This document shows, piece by piece, positions 18,107-26,620 of a stretch of DNA of 40,279 bases. This DNA is from Acinetobacter sp. Ver3 (GTDB lineage Bacteria; Pseudomonadota; Gammaproteobacteria; Pseudomonadales; Moraxellaceae): positions 1 to 40,279 of the forward strand of contig NZ_JFYL01000024.1 in assembly GCF_000632455.1 (NCBI RefSeq). Reading direction: 5' to 3'. Positions within the stretch are counted from its first letter, which is position 1; the number at the start of each line of letters is the position of its first letter. The notes beneath the pieces were generated by a model, which saw only the letters and a list, made by a program, of their open reading frames with translations, did no database searches and was not told the origin of the DNA. The position numbers were made by a program, and so were the translations under genes.

Positions 18107-18460
18107 TTATACGAAATACTCAGTTGAAATATCGCTCACTTCAAGAAGCTCTAATGAGTCTGACTCCAAAGCCAAGCATAGCGCCACTACTTTTAAAGTG
18201 TCCGAAATTTTCGAAGCATCTTTTAACGCAATGCCAGATTTCAGTTCATTAAGACGTTCAGTTGAAATATCTAACGCAAGTGCAGTTTCACTTGCATCTT
18301 GAGTGTCTAGGAATTGATTGATTGCATTTTTTAAATCTATTTCAGATGCATTCAGAATGCTCATTTGAAGCTGCTCTGAAATTTGATCTGCATCTTGATT
18401 AAGTGCATGGGGGAAAGTTTGAGCAAAATTTTGCTCTAAGACATCGATCATTTTAAACAT
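18107..18460 (-). CDS. Small acidic protein of unknown function
   Basis: I do not recognise this 117-residue protein. It is acidic, has no signal peptide or membrane segment, and appears mostly helical. The part around residues 53-75 (DTQDASETALALDISTERLNEL) has a spacing loosely like a helix-turn-helix, but the evidence is weak. An AAAGG lies 7 bp before the first ATG; a second in-frame ATG follows three codons later. It stands alone between the ABC binding-protein promoter region and the divergent SDR gene, with its own terminator, so it is probably a real gene. Confidence 0.6.
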   Translation of the reverse strand: MFKMIDVLEQNFAQTFPHALNQDADQISEQLQMSILNASEIDLKNAINQFLDTQDASETALALDISTERLNELKSGIALKDASKISDTLKVVALCLALESDSLELLEVSDISTEYFV

Positions 18461-18654
18461 GATTGAACCTTTAGGAGATATGGCAAACTGCCGAAATGAA
18501 TAAGATTAAAATAGTCTAAATATTAGCCGAATTCAAAAGAATAACGATGACTGTATGGTTTTTAAATCATGTCACTAAAGCAAACTTAACTGTAATGTGT
18601 GGTTAATTTTTATATAAAATAAATATTAAATTATAACTATTTTGAATTTTTTAT

Positions 18655-18664
18655 ACCAATTGGT
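18655..18664. promoter_or_regulatory. Candidate operator upstream of the SDR gene
   Basis: The perfect palindrome ACCAATTGGT lies about 80 bp before the SDR start, next to AT-rich promoter-like sequence. Its form suits a dimeric repressor such as a TetR-family protein. No regulator gene is adjacent. Confidence 0.35.
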
Positions 18665-18742
18665 CACTGAATAAATTGAATCCGAATTAGAGGAGGATTA
18701 CCCTAAAGCCAACTTAAAACTAAAAAAAGGATAATGAGATTT

Positions 18743-19507
18743 ATGAATATTCAAGGAAAAGTGATTGTTATTACAGGTGGCGCTTCTGGGTTAGGTGCGG
18801 CGACAGCAGCTTATCTTCAACAGCAGGGTGCTCGTGTGGTAATTGTTGATATGAATGCATCTTTGGGCGAGCAGACGGGTCAAGAAATTGGTGCAGAGTT
18901 TATTCAACTAGATGTAACTGATGAAAAAGCAGTTGAATCATTCTTTGCACACATACAAGAAAAATACGGACAATTGAATGGTTTAATCAACTGTGCTGGT
19001 ATTGCACCATCAGCTAAAGTGCTTGGTCGCGATGGCCTGCATGCCTTAGATATGTTCCAAACAGTGCTGAATATCAACGTCAGTGGAACCTTTAATATGT
19101 TGCGCTATGCTGCGCAATTAATGTCACAGTATACGCTTTCGGGGGAAGAGGAAGAACGCGGTGTCATCGTGAACACGGCTTCAGTTGCTGCTTTTGACGG
19201 TCAAATTGGTCAGGCTGCATATTCTGCATCTAAGGGCGCTGTTGTTGGTATGACTTTACCATTGGCGCGTGAGTTAGCACGTGAAAAGATCCGTGTTATG
19301 ACTATTGCGCCAGGAATCATGGAAACCCCGATGCTTAAAGGTCTTCCGCAAAATGTGCAGGATGCATTGGGACAGATGGTTCCATTCCCACCACGTTTAG
19401 CTAAACCTGAAGAATTTGCGAAACTGGTTGGACATATCTTTGAAAATTCGTATTTAAATGGTGAAGTGATTCGATTGGATGGCGCAATTCGTATGGCGCC
19501 AAAATAA
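18743..19507 (+). CDS. SDR-family 3-hydroxyacyl-CoA dehydrogenase-like protein
   Basis: This NAD-dependent short-chain dehydrogenase/reductase has 254 residues. The cofactor loop is TGGASGLGAATAAYL (about residues 12-26), with an acidic residue after strand 2 (VIVDMN) favouring NAD(H). The NNAG-type motif reads NCAGIAPSAK. The catalytic Tyr160 and Lys164 are in AAYSASKGAVVGMTLPLARELA. Overall it resembles type II 3-hydroxyacyl-CoA dehydrogenases (HSD17B10-like), which act in fatty-acid or branched-chain acyl-CoA breakdown. I chose the ATG at 18743 from the family N-terminus (MNIQGKVIVITGG); an in-frame ATG three codons earlier is only 3 bp from the AAGG. A strong AGGAGG occurs about 50 bp upstream without a start codon behind it. 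Confidence 0.88.
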   Translation: MNIQGKVIVITGGASGLGAATAAYLQQQGARVVIVDMNASLGEQTGQEIGAEFIQLDVTDEKAVESFFAHIQEKYGQLNGLINCAGIAPSAKVLGRDGLHALDMFQTVLNINVSGTFNMLRYAAQLMSQYTLSGEEEERGVIVNTASVAAFDGQIGQAAYSASKGAVVGMTLPLARELAREKIRVMTIAPGIMETPMLKGLPQNVQDALGQMVPFPPRLAKPEEFAKLVGHIFENSYLNGEVIRLDGAIRMAPK

Positions 19508-19516
19508 TATATGAAA

Positions 19517-19555
19517 ATCAGTTTAGTCTTCACTTAAATAGACGACTAAACTGAT
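19517..19555. terminator. Hairpin between convergent SDR and amidase genes
   Basis: ATCAGTTTAGTC (19517-19528) and GACTAAACTGAT (19544-19555) are perfectly complementary over 12 bp with a 15-nt loop. No clean T run follows on either side, so terminator efficiency is uncertain. Its place between convergent stop codons supports a termination or 3'-end-protection role. Confidence 0.55.
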
Positions 19556-19565
19556 CTCAGATGCT

Positions 19566-20492
19566 TTATGGTGAAATCGCCGGACGAGCTACATTCCGAT
19601 ACTTCTCAAGTAATGCATCAAGGCGGGCTACAGTTTCAATATCCGCCATACCATCATATTTCTCAGGATAAAAATGCATTTGGAATGCAGATACAACATT
19701 TTGAGTGACTTGATCATATTGACCAGTGACAGGAACGTTATAACCGTATAATGCCAATTTGCTTTGTAACGAAGCAATATCATTCTTCCAAGGATGATAG
19801 GTACGATAATAATTTACAGTGTCGTTATCGTACCAAGCACCGATGTTGTAGTCTTCATATAAACGTTTCCAAGGAAATAGCGGACCTGGATCAAATTTAC
19901 GACCTGGAGAAATATCACTGTGCCCCAAAATTCGGTCGGGTCTGATCTCGTATTTTTTAGTAATTTTTAAAATAATATCTGCAAGGACTTCGATTTGTTG
20001 TTTTGATGAAAATGGATACCATCGACGTTGCATCAAAGGGAGTTGTTCATCATCTGCAGGGAAACCGAGATTTTCAATTTCAATTCCGATACTCGAGGCA
20101 TTCAAACTACTGTTGGTCTGCCAAGAACTCGCGCCAGCATGCCAAGCTCTTTTATCATCAGGCACAAGACGGTACACAGTAAATTTACCATTGGTTGGTA
20201 ATTCGGGTACAAAATAGTGACTACTGGCAGGGAAATTAGGATCTTTAAACAAAGCCAATGTTTCGTCTTTAGATACTGCTGTGTAGTGCAGAATCAAGAA
20301 CATTTGCCGATTGTCTTGATTGGGTGAAGTATTCTCTTCGTCCAGATCATAAAGCGTGCTTTCTATATATTCTGGTTGGGTATCCGAACCTTGATTGACG
20401 TATGTAATGTTGGTGATCTTTTCATTTTTACATGCCGTCAGGAATAAACTCGAAACTAATAATGTAGCGAGTGCAAAAATTTTTTTATTCAT
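19566..20492 (-). CDS. N-acetylmuramoyl-L-alanine amidase, AmiD-like lipoprotein
   Basis: This zinc amidase cleaves the bond between muramic acid and L-alanine of peptidoglycan fragments. From the ATG at 20492 it has 308 residues, with a lipoprotein signal whose lipobox ends in LTAC (Cys21), so it is probably anchored in the outer membrane facing the periplasm. The Amidase_2 domain shows the zinc His of LILHYTAVS (about residue 69), IGIEIENLG, and GHSDISPGRKFDPGPLFPW with the second His, Lys and Asp. A C-terminal PG_binding_1-like domain follows (SLQSKLALYGYNVPVTGQYD). An ATG five codons upstream is possible, but the later one places the lipobox normally. No clear ribosome binding site is seen. 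Confidence 0.88.
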   Translation of the reverse strand: MNKKIFALATLLVSSLFLTACKNEKITNITYVNQGSDTQPEYIESTLYDLDEENTSPNQDNRQMFLILHYTAVSKDETLALFKDPNFPASSHYFVPELPTNGKFTVYRLVPDDKRAWHAGASSWQTNSSLNASSIGIEIENLGFPADDEQLPLMQRRWYPFSSKQQIEVLADIILKITKKYEIRPDRILGHSDISPGRKFDPGPLFPWKRLYEDYNIGAWYDNDTVNYYRTYHPWKNDIASLQSKLALYGYNVPVTGQYDQVTQNVVSAFQMHFYPEKYDGMADIETVARLDALLEKYRNVARPAISP

Positions 20493-20732
20493 AAGTATGA
20501 CTGTCATTTATTGGAGTTAGATGTTTTTAAAATCAATTGCTAGTGAAGCAATTATTGAGATTATGTTTATTAATAATAAAAAATAAAATAATAAAAATTA
20601 AACAAGCCTATTCGAATTGTAACAATAAGGTACAGATCTTCTAGGGTAAAAATTATCTTCAGAATTGTATGAATAGACTGCTTATTTATTCGGTATCATA
20701 GGCTTATACAAGCATGTAATCAGGGTGTTTAG

Positions 20733-21512
20733 GTGAGTGATAGCATTGAACTGAGTGATGTTGAGCTACAGTTGTACGCAAGACAAATATTACTAGAGGA
20801 TTGGGATATTGATGCACAAGAAAGATTAAAACTGTCCAATGTGCTTATTATTGGTTGTGGTGGGATAGGGTGTTTGACTGCAGAGTTGTTGGCAAGAGCA
20901 GGTGTAGGTAAGTTGACACTCATCGATGCTGATACTGTAGAAATCAGTAATTTACAGCGACAAATTGCTTTTGATCATCATGATGTGGGTTTTTACAAAG
21001 CTGAAGTTTTATCCAAGAAAATTTCTCAAATTAATCCTTATATTAAGATTGAATACATCACTTCAAAAATTGATTTTAATAATGCTGCCGCACTGATTAC
21101 ACAGCAAGATCTTGTGTTAGATGGTTGTGATAATTTTGAAACCCGTTATTTGGTCAATCAAATGTGTAAGGATGCGAATGTTCCACTCATCAGTGCATCT
21201 GCGATTGGTTTGCAGGGGCAGTTATTTATGGTGGATGGTGAATCAGCGTGTTATGAATGTCTTTTTCCCAAAGAAGATCATGCAGATGAGAGTTTGAGGT
21301 GTGCAGATTCAGGAGTTTTAGCAACAACTCCTAACCTGATGGCAAGTATGCAAGCACATCATGCGCTATTATATCTGGGGTTAAATTTAACACCATTAAA
21401 ACAGAAGATCCTTCTATGGAATGGATTGAACATGCAACAGCGAATTTTGAATTTTGACAAGGATAAAGAATGTCAAATCTGTCACAGCAGTCAATCCGCA
21501 AAGACAATTTAA
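20733..21512 (+). CDS. moeB: MoeB/ThiF-family adenylyltransferase (probable MoeB)
   Basis: This E1-like enzyme adenylates the C-terminal glycine of a small sulfur-carrier protein (MoaD or ThiS). The 259 residues carry the ATP-binding loop IIGCGGIGCLTAELLARAG (about 38-56), LIDADTVEISNLQRQIAF and LDGCDNFETRYLVN. Two CxxC pairs for a structural zinc are present (CYECLFP and CQICHSS). The start is GTG: an AGGG lies 7 bp upstream and the sequence after it (SDSIELSDVELQLYARQ) fits the family. MoeB and ThiF cannot be told apart from this sequence alone, and no mo or thi gene is nearby. The next gene follows after 39 bp and may be cotranscribed. Confidence 0.85.
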   Translation: MSDSIELSDVELQLYARQILLEDWDIDAQERLKLSNVLIIGCGGIGCLTAELLARAGVGKLTLIDADTVEISNLQRQIAFDHHDVGFYKAEVLSKKISQINPYIKIEYITSKIDFNNAAALITQQDLVLDGCDNFETRYLVNQMCKDANVPLISASAIGLQGQLFMVDGESACYECLFPKEDHADESLRCADSGVLATTPNLMASMQAHHALLYLGLNLTPLKQKILLWNGLNMQQRILNFDKDKECQICHSSQSAKTI

Positions 21513-21551
21513 TTTGCTACACTCAACATATCGAAATTTAATATCGACATT

Positions 21552-22850
21552 ATGAAAAATAATATTTGGTTAGATGGTTTACGCTCAGTGGCCCGAGTAG
21601 GTGAAACTGCGGTCATTGCTGCGCGAGCAGGGATTAAATACGCGACAGAAAAACCGAGTAATGCGAAATTAATGCGCGAAACTTTCGAGTCACTTGGTTC
21701 AACGTATATTAAGTTGGGACAGTTTATTGCCAGCACGCCTTCATTATTTCCACGTGAATATGTTGAGGAATTTCAAGGGTGTTTAGATCAGACACCTAAA
21801 CTCCCATTTAGCTATATTGAAAGTGTCTTGAATGCTGAGTTTGAGGGTCGCGATTTAGGTGAAATTTTCGCATCTATTGATGAAACGCCATTAGCTTCTG
21901 CTTCGATCGCACAAGTGCATGCTGCTAAATTGGTGAGCGGCGAAGATGTCGTGATCAAAGTGCAAAAACCTGGTGTTGAAACCATCCTTTATACGGATTT
22001 AAATGTCCTACATTGGGCGACCAAGATTCTAGAGAAGGCAGTTCCTAAAGTAAAATTTGCTTCACTTGCGGATATAGTTGAAGAAATCAAAACACGTATG
22101 GTTCGTGAAGTTGATTTTATTGAAGAAGCAAAAAATATTGATGATTTTGTTAATTATCTGCACATTACTCAAAATACTAAAGCGACTGCACCGAAGGTAT
22201 ATCATCAATATTCCACACGTCGTGTCCTGACAATGCAGCGTCTGTATGGCGTGCCGTTGACGGATTTCGATGTGGTTCGTCAAGTTTCTAAAGACCCATC
22301 ACAGGTTTTGATTACTGCCATGAACACATGGTTTGGTAGTTTGATGATGTGTGAAAGTTTCCACGCAGATTTACATGCTGGCAACCTCATGCTTTTGGAT
22401 GATGGTCGCATTGGATTCATTGATTTTGGTATTGTGGGACAATTAAAGCCTGAAGTATGGACTGCATGTATTGCTTTTATGGATGCATTGCAAAATACCA
22501 ATTATCCATTGATGGCTGAAAATATGCTGAAAATGGGCATGACCAATACGCAAATTGATACAACAGTTTTGGCAAACGATTTAGAACGATTATTCAGTGG
22601 CGTACTCACCGCTGATCCTCAGCAAATTCTGTCATCTAATCCAGCCGACTTAAATGACATCATGATGGATATGGTGGCTGTAGGTGAGCGTCATGGCATC
22701 CGTTTCCCACGGGATTTCGCATTGCTGTTTAAACAAATGCTTTATTTTGATCGTTTTATGAGAATTCTTGCGCCGTACACTGATATTTATGCAGATCAGC
22801 GCCTACAAATGGTACAAACAATCGATCCTAATCTTTTGTTGAAACATTAA
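21552..22850 (+). CDS. ABC1/AarF/UbiB-family atypical kinase-like protein
   Basis: This 432-residue member of the UbiB/ABC1 family is linked in other organisms to ubiquinone synthesis and lipid homeostasis. Family hallmarks are present: the KxGQ motif at 54-57 (YIKLGQFIAST), the Ala-rich loop ASASIAQVHAAKL that replaces the kinase P-loop, the lysine of VVIKVQKPGVE, HADLHAGNLM and DFG at 291-293. It is about 100 residues shorter than UbiB and lacks the usual C-terminal membrane helices, so I call it a paralogue rather than UbiB itself. The start lacks a strong ribosome binding site. It follows moeB closely and ends before a terminator. Confidence 0.85.
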   Translation: MKNNIWLDGLRSVARVGETAVIAARAGIKYATEKPSNAKLMRETFESLGSTYIKLGQFIASTPSLFPREYVEEFQGCLDQTPKLPFSYIESVLNAEFEGRDLGEIFASIDETPLASASIAQVHAAKLVSGEDVVIKVQKPGVETILYTDLNVLHWATKILEKAVPKVKFASLADIVEEIKTRMVREVDFIEEAKNIDDFVNYLHITQNTKATAPKVYHQYSTRRVLTMQRLYGVPLTDFDVVRQVSKDPSQVLITAMNTWFGSLMMCESFHADLHAGNLMLLDDGRIGFIDFGIVGQLKPEVWTACIAFMDALQNTNYPLMAENMLKMGMTNTQIDTTVLANDLERLFSGVLTADPQQILSSNPADLNDIMMDMVAVGERHGIRFPRDFALLFKQMLYFDRFMRILAPYTDIYADQRLQMVQTIDPNLLLKH

Positions 22851-22879
22851 ATCTTAAACAAGTGTTAAAATATTAAAGT

Positions 22880-22908
22880 AAATCCTCAATAGAAGAGGAT
22901 TTGCTTTT
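22880..22908 (+). terminator. Terminator after the ABC1-family gene
   Basis: AAATCCTC (22880-22887) and GAGGATTT (22895-22902) form a perfect 8-bp stem followed by GCTTTT. It lies 29 bp after the stop codon. Confidence 0.7.
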
Positions 22909-22969
22909 ATCGCCTCCCGTCAAGTCTGCTATCACTGTTTGATAGTTTACGAAAAGGTCATGATTGAAG

Positions 22970-23350
22970 ATGGATTCCATATTAATTGAAGGATTGAAAG
23001 TTGAAACAGTCATCGGATGTTTTGACTGGGAACGGCAAATCATTCAACCATTATTGCTTGATCTTCATATTGCGACTAATTTAGAGCAGGCATCAAATTC
23101 AGATCTTCTCGCTGATACTTTAAATTATGCTGAAATTTGTGAAATCGCGACTCAGACGATTCAAAAAGCTCAACCTGAATTAATTGAATTTGCTGCAAAA
23201 ATTGTCCTCAAAGCTTTGTTTGACCAATATCCAGCAATTGAGTTTATTCAAATTACTGTGCGTAAGCCTGCCATTATTCCACAAGCCAATTCAGTAGGAA
23301 TTCGTCTTGAAAGACACCGTAATGATTTACGCACTAGCATTGGCGAGTAA
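22970..23350 (+). CDS. folB: Dihydroneopterin aldolase
   Basis: This folate-pathway enzyme cleaves 7,8-dihydroneopterin to 6-hydroxymethyl-dihydropterin and glycolaldehyde. The product is 126 residues, near the family's 120. The characteristic opening is DSILIEGLKVETVIGCFDWER, with the conserved Glu that binds the pterin; NYAEICEIATQ supplies further family residues, and the conserved Lys is in ITVRKPAIIPQA. I chose the ATG at 22970 from the family N-terminus; an AAAGG lies 12 bp upstream. The 3' end overlaps the folK-like gene by 29 bp in another frame, so the two are coupled. Confidence 0.93.
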   Translation: MDSILIEGLKVETVIGCFDWERQIIQPLLLDLHIATNLEQASNSDLLADTLNYAEICEIATQTIQKAQPELIEFAAKIVLKALFDQYPAIEFIQITVRKPAIIPQANSVGIRLERHRNDLRTSIGE

Positions 23351-23762
23351 TAGCCAACCGCACAATCATCTGGTGAATGCATTAAAACAAATTGCGTCAT
23401 TAGGTTGTATTACGCGTTCTCCCATCTATGTCATACCTTGTCGAGATGGTGTTGGACAAGATTATTGGAATGCTGCATGTTTATTAGAATCAAAGCAGCA
23501 AGTCAATGAAATTACCAATCTTTTAAAAGCGCTGGAAAAAGCTTCTGGTCGAGTCCGTCCGTCACATGATATCTCTTTGGATGTAGATCTCATTGCATGG
23601 GGAAATACGCTCCAAAATATGCAATTTAATCCAAAAAAAATGCCATTAGCCTTAGATGTTAAAATTCCAATGTTTGATATTTGGGAAAATCCATTATTTG
23701 AGCATGAAGCGCATCATTTTCCTCAAGTGTCACTAGATGGTTCATTTTCTAAAATAGGATGA
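23322..23762 (+). CDS. Divergent HPPK-like protein (FolK family)
   Basis: The product is about 146 residues and related to 6-hydroxymethyl-dihydropterin pyrophosphokinase, the next folate step after FolB. Recognisable parts are the opening IYALALASNSQPHNHLVNAL, DYWNAACLLES, GRVRP and SLDVDLIAWGN with the two metal-binding aspartates. Compared with E. coli FolK it lacks three residues and the Trp and Arg of the RWGPRT loop between the GRVR and LDxD motifs. The later His-Tyr/Arg motif (VPHYDMKNRGF in E. coli) is not recognisable either. Catalysis may therefore be impaired. The ATG at 23322 lies inside folB. Whether a standard folK exists elsewhere in the genome cannot be seen here. Confidence 0.7.
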   Translation: MIYALALASNSQPHNHLVNALKQIASLGCITRSPIYVIPCRDGVGQDYWNAACLLESKQQVNEITNLLKALEKASGRVRPSHDISLDVDLIAWGNTLQNMQFNPKKMPLALDVKIPMFDIWENPLFEHEAHHFPQVSLDGSFSKIG

Positions 23763-23865
23763 GTTTCGCCGAATAGTCCATCGGTAGCATTGATCAAATA
23801 TGTCTTTGATACGGAAATAGGCTGTGATGTAACAATAATCGGCTTCTTTTAAATGGGCTAATTTT

Positions 23866-23871
23866 TATAAT
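23866..23871 (+). promoter_or_regulatory. Candidate -10 box before the DUF2799 lipoprotein gene
   Basis: A perfect TATAAT lies 37 bp upstream of the ATG at 23909. The -35 position is poor (TTCTTT with a 16-bp spacer). Confidence 0.45.
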
Positions 23872-23908
23872 ACGGCACTTCAAAATAAATAAGCTCCATA
23901 TCAAGAAG

Positions 23909-24457
23909 ATGTATAAAATTATTGTGTTAAGCGCAATTTTGGCGTTCCTCTCAAGTTGTGCAACGCTTTCCCCTCAAGAGTGTCGAACTGCTCAATGGTC
24001 TGAAATAGGTGAAAAAGATGGAAGCAGTGGTTATTCGAATCGCATTGTTAAACATCAAAAAGCCTGTTCAAAAGTGAATATTGAACCTGATCACAAGTTA
24101 TATGAACAAGGTTACCAAATTGGGCTTCGTTCATATTGTCAACCCGAAGTTATTTTCGATGGAGCTTTGGATGGAAGAGGTGGGTATAGGGTTTGTCCAT
24201 CAGAGTTACATGCCCAATTAGCACCCTTTTATAATGTGGCCGATCAGTACTATCGTTCCAAGAAAGACAAAGATGATAAAGATAAAGAAATTGAAACATA
24301 TCGAGATTACTTGCTGGATGACAAAATCACCAAAGAAAAGCGGGAAGAGTATCTTAAGAAAATAAAGTCCTTAAAGCAGGATAAATTGCGGTTAGATTTG
24401 AATTTCAATCATGCTGAGCGTGAATTAAATAAGTTTAGACGATTCCATCATCTATAA
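23909..24457 (+). CDS. DUF2799-type lipoprotein with charged C-terminal helix
   Basis: This 182-residue lipoprotein has a signal peptide ending in a lipobox around FLSSC (Cys17). The central region resembles DUF2799: the ECRTAQWSEIGEKDGSSGY opening, KACSKVNIEPDHKLYEQGYQIGLRSYC, and conserved cysteines. The C-terminal third (about residues 115-182) is very rich in Lys, Asp and Glu and likely forms a long helix or coiled coil. Function is unknown. It has its own TATAAT-like promoter and a following terminator, so it is probably monocistronic. Confidence 0.78.
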   Translation: MYKIIVLSAILAFLSSCATLSPQECRTAQWSEIGEKDGSSGYSNRIVKHQKACSKVNIEPDHKLYEQGYQIGLRSYCQPEVIFDGALDGRGGYRVCPSELHAQLAPFYNVADQYYRSKKDKDDKDKEIETYRDYLLDDKITKEKREEYLKKIKSLKQDKLRLDLNFNHAERELNKFRRFHHL

Positions 24458-24486
24458 AAAATGCGGCCCATGAGCCGCGTTTTTTT
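24456..24486. terminator. Bidirectional terminator between the DUF2799 gene and coq7
   Basis: A GCGGC/GCCGC stem (24463-24467, 24474-24478) is extended by an A run on the left and a T run on the right. It serves the convergent genes on both sides. Confidence 0.85.
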
Positions 24487-25120
24487 AAATATAATAACTT
24501 GTTTTGGTCATGAGTTTGGATATACCCGTCATTGCGATTTTGACCGCAGCTGGTAATTCCACACCACCTGCATTTAGTGCAGTATCTCGATGCTGAAGTT
24601 CATCATGATTCATCTGTGTCAAAATTTGACGAGAGCGGGCATCATGTGGTGGGAGTTGATCGAGATGGTGTTGCAGATGCAGACTCACTTGACGTTCAGT
24701 TTCTGCAACGAAGCCTAAACTGTATTTGTCACCAGCAATACCTGCAATCGCACCCATACCAAAAGAAAGACCATACCATACAGGATTGAGTAGACTTGTA
24801 TGACTATCTAACTCCTTTAAACGATCTTCACACCATGCTAAATGATCTTGTTCTTCAATCGCGGCATGCTCCATTTCACGACGAACATTAGGCAACTTAG
24901 CTGTCAATGCTTGACCGTGATAAAGCGCTTGAGCACAGACTTCACCACTGTGATTAACACGCATGAGTCCAGCAACATGCCTTGCTTCGCTCACTGCGAG
25001 ATGAGTCTCTGCTTGACTTGCTGGATTTTCACGTTGTGAGGTGGTGGTGCCTGGTACCAAACTACGCAGTGCTTGATCAAATGAATGGATAAATTTATCT
25101 AGACCTGTGTAGTGACGCAT
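24485..25120 (-). CDS. coq7: Demethoxyubiquinone hydroxylase Coq7
   Basis: This diiron monooxygenase hydroxylates the ring of 2-polyprenyl-3-methyl-6-methoxy-1,4-benzoquinone in ubiquinone synthesis. The 211 residues show the ligands in order: RVNHSGEVCAQALYHGQ (first Glu), AIEEQDHLAWCEDRL (ExxH), the third Glu in FVAETERQVSLHLQHHL and MNHDELQHRDTAL (ExxH). It replaces the unrelated UbiF flavoprotein of E. coli. Its AGG ribosome binding site lies at the end of the upstream MFS gene, whose stop codon is 4 bp before this start, so the two form an operon. The ubiquinone it helps make is the substrate of the cyo oxidase. Confidence 0.95.
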   Translation of the reverse strand: MRHYTGLDKFIHSFDQALRSLVPGTTTSQRENPASQAETHLAVSEARHVAGLMRVNHSGEVCAQALYHGQALTAKLPNVRREMEHAAIEEQDHLAWCEDRLKELDSHTSLLNPVWYGLSFGMGAIAGIAGDKYSLGFVAETERQVSLHLQHHLDQLPPHDARSRQILTQMNHDELQHRDTALNAGGVELPAAVKIAMTGISKLMTKTSYYI

Positions 25121-25124
25121 AACC

Positions 25125-26444
25125 TTAATCCTCTAAATCAATTTGAGCATTTTTTAACATTGGTTTTAAGCGTGTTAATAACCAAATCGTGTACAGAGCA
25201 CTCAATATTGCTGTAATACTGAATAGAATCTTAATATCAATACTTAAGATACTTAAAATAATAATGGAGAATATAGCAGAAGACACCATGAATACTGCAT
25301 TCATAATGTTATTAGCAGCCACTACTCGAGCACGATGTGAACACGGTGAATAGGCTTGCATCATGGCATACAGCGGAACAATATAAAAACCACCACTGAT
25401 CCCCAATAAAGTAACTGCAATCATCACATGATAATAAATCATACCAGAATTAAACATGTCTGATATGCCAATAAAATCGCCAGTCCTTTCAGGAACAAAG
25501 GCTAAACTTGCTGCTAAATAGAAGGCGAAAACGGTTAAGCCTACTGCACCAATAGGCACCATTTTAATATTAACCTCTGAGCCACCAATTTTTCGGCATA
25601 GCAATGAACCTACACCAATACCCACAGAAAAAAAGGTAAGGAGGAGGCTAACCACATTTTCGTTAGCATGAAGATTTTGCTGAGTCATTTGAGGTATTTG
25701 AGTTAAATAAGTCGCGCCATAAAACCAATACCAAGAATTACCCAATAAAATGGTAAAGATGAGGGGTAAGCTTTTTGCATAACGTATGGTTTGAAAACTG
25801 GTTCGAAAGAAATTCCAATCGACATTGATATGATTTTCACGGACTTTTTGTTTGAGAATGAAGCGACTACAAATATAACCAAGTATCGCGATGGTCACGA
25901 CCGTCAGGCTGATCCAAACTAAGTTGCCTTCAGAGTTTGAAATCACTACACCACCCAAGATCATCCCCATCAATATTGCAATGGAAGTACCTGACTGGAA
26001 TAAAGCATTACCCGACATCAATTCATTCGGTTTTAATATTTCAGGGAGAATGGCGTATTTAATCGGTCCGAAGAAGGTACTGTGTGTCCCCATGAGGAAT
26101 AATGCAAATAACAATAGCCATAAATTGCCGAGTAAAAATCCAGCAGTACCGATCAGCATAATCAAGATTTCAAGCAATTTGATATTACGAATCAAGAAAG
26201 AGCGTTCATATTTGTCTGCAATTTGTCCTGCAGTCGCTGAAAAAATGAAGTAAGGTAGAATAAAGAGAAGTGCAGCTAGATTATTCAGTGTGCTTATGCT
26301 TGCGGTCTGTTGTTGAATCCAACCATAGGTAATGACGAGCAATAAGGATTGTTTAAAGACATTATCGTTTAAGGCCCCAAAAAATTGAGTCAAAAACATA
26401 GGTAAAAAACGGCGCGAACTCAGTAGATGCTCTTGTTTTTGCAT
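25125..26444 (-). CDS. MFS transporter, LplT-like
   Basis: This 439-residue inner-membrane protein has about 12 hydrophobic segments. The opening RRFLPMFLTQFFGALNDNVF and the motif GQIADKYERSF (about residues 73-83) are typical of the MFS group that includes the lysophospholipid transporter LplT. Transport of lysophospholipids is a family-based suggestion only. No acyltransferase gene (aas) is adjacent; the downstream partner is coq7, 4 bp away. The promoter should lie in the 176-bp divergent region shared with tamA. Confidence 0.82.
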   Translation of the reverse strand: MQKQEHLLSSRRFLPMFLTQFFGALNDNVFKQSLLLVITYGWIQQQTASISTLNNLAALLFILPYFIFSATAGQIADKYERSFLIRNIKLLEILIMLIGTAGFLLGNLWLLLFALFLMGTHSTFFGPIKYAILPEILKPNELMSGNALFQSGTSIAILMGMILGGVVISNSEGNLVWISLTVVTIAILGYICSRFILKQKVRENHINVDWNFFRTSFQTIRYAKSLPLIFTILLGNSWYWFYGATYLTQIPQMTQQNLHANENVVSLLLTFFSVGIGVGSLLCRKIGGSEVNIKMVPIGAVGLTVFAFYLAASLAFVPERTGDFIGISDMFNSGMIYYHVMIAVTLLGISGGFYIVPLYAMMQAYSPCSHRARVVAANNIMNAVFMVSSAIFSIIILSILSIDIKILFSITAILSALYTIWLLTRLKPMLKNAQIDLED

Positions 26445-26566
26445 GACAATTCAGCTTTTTTAAAAATTATTAAGAAATGTGATGATTTAGTAACAATATC
26501 GGAAAATCATGTATCATATTTTCATCCTAAAAATTTTGAAAATACTAGAAATTTGATTCAGTTAGC

Positions 26567-26595
26567 TTGAGTGAAAAATCCGTATTTTCTATTTA
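26567..26595 (+). promoter_or_regulatory. Candidate tamA promoter
   Basis: TTGAGT (26567-26572) and TATTTA (26590-26595) are separated by 17 bp and end 25 bp before the tamA ATG. The -35 matches consensus at four of six positions, the -10 at three. Confidence 0.35.
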
Positions 26596-26620
26596 AAATA
26601 TAAAGTATTCAGAGCGCAGT

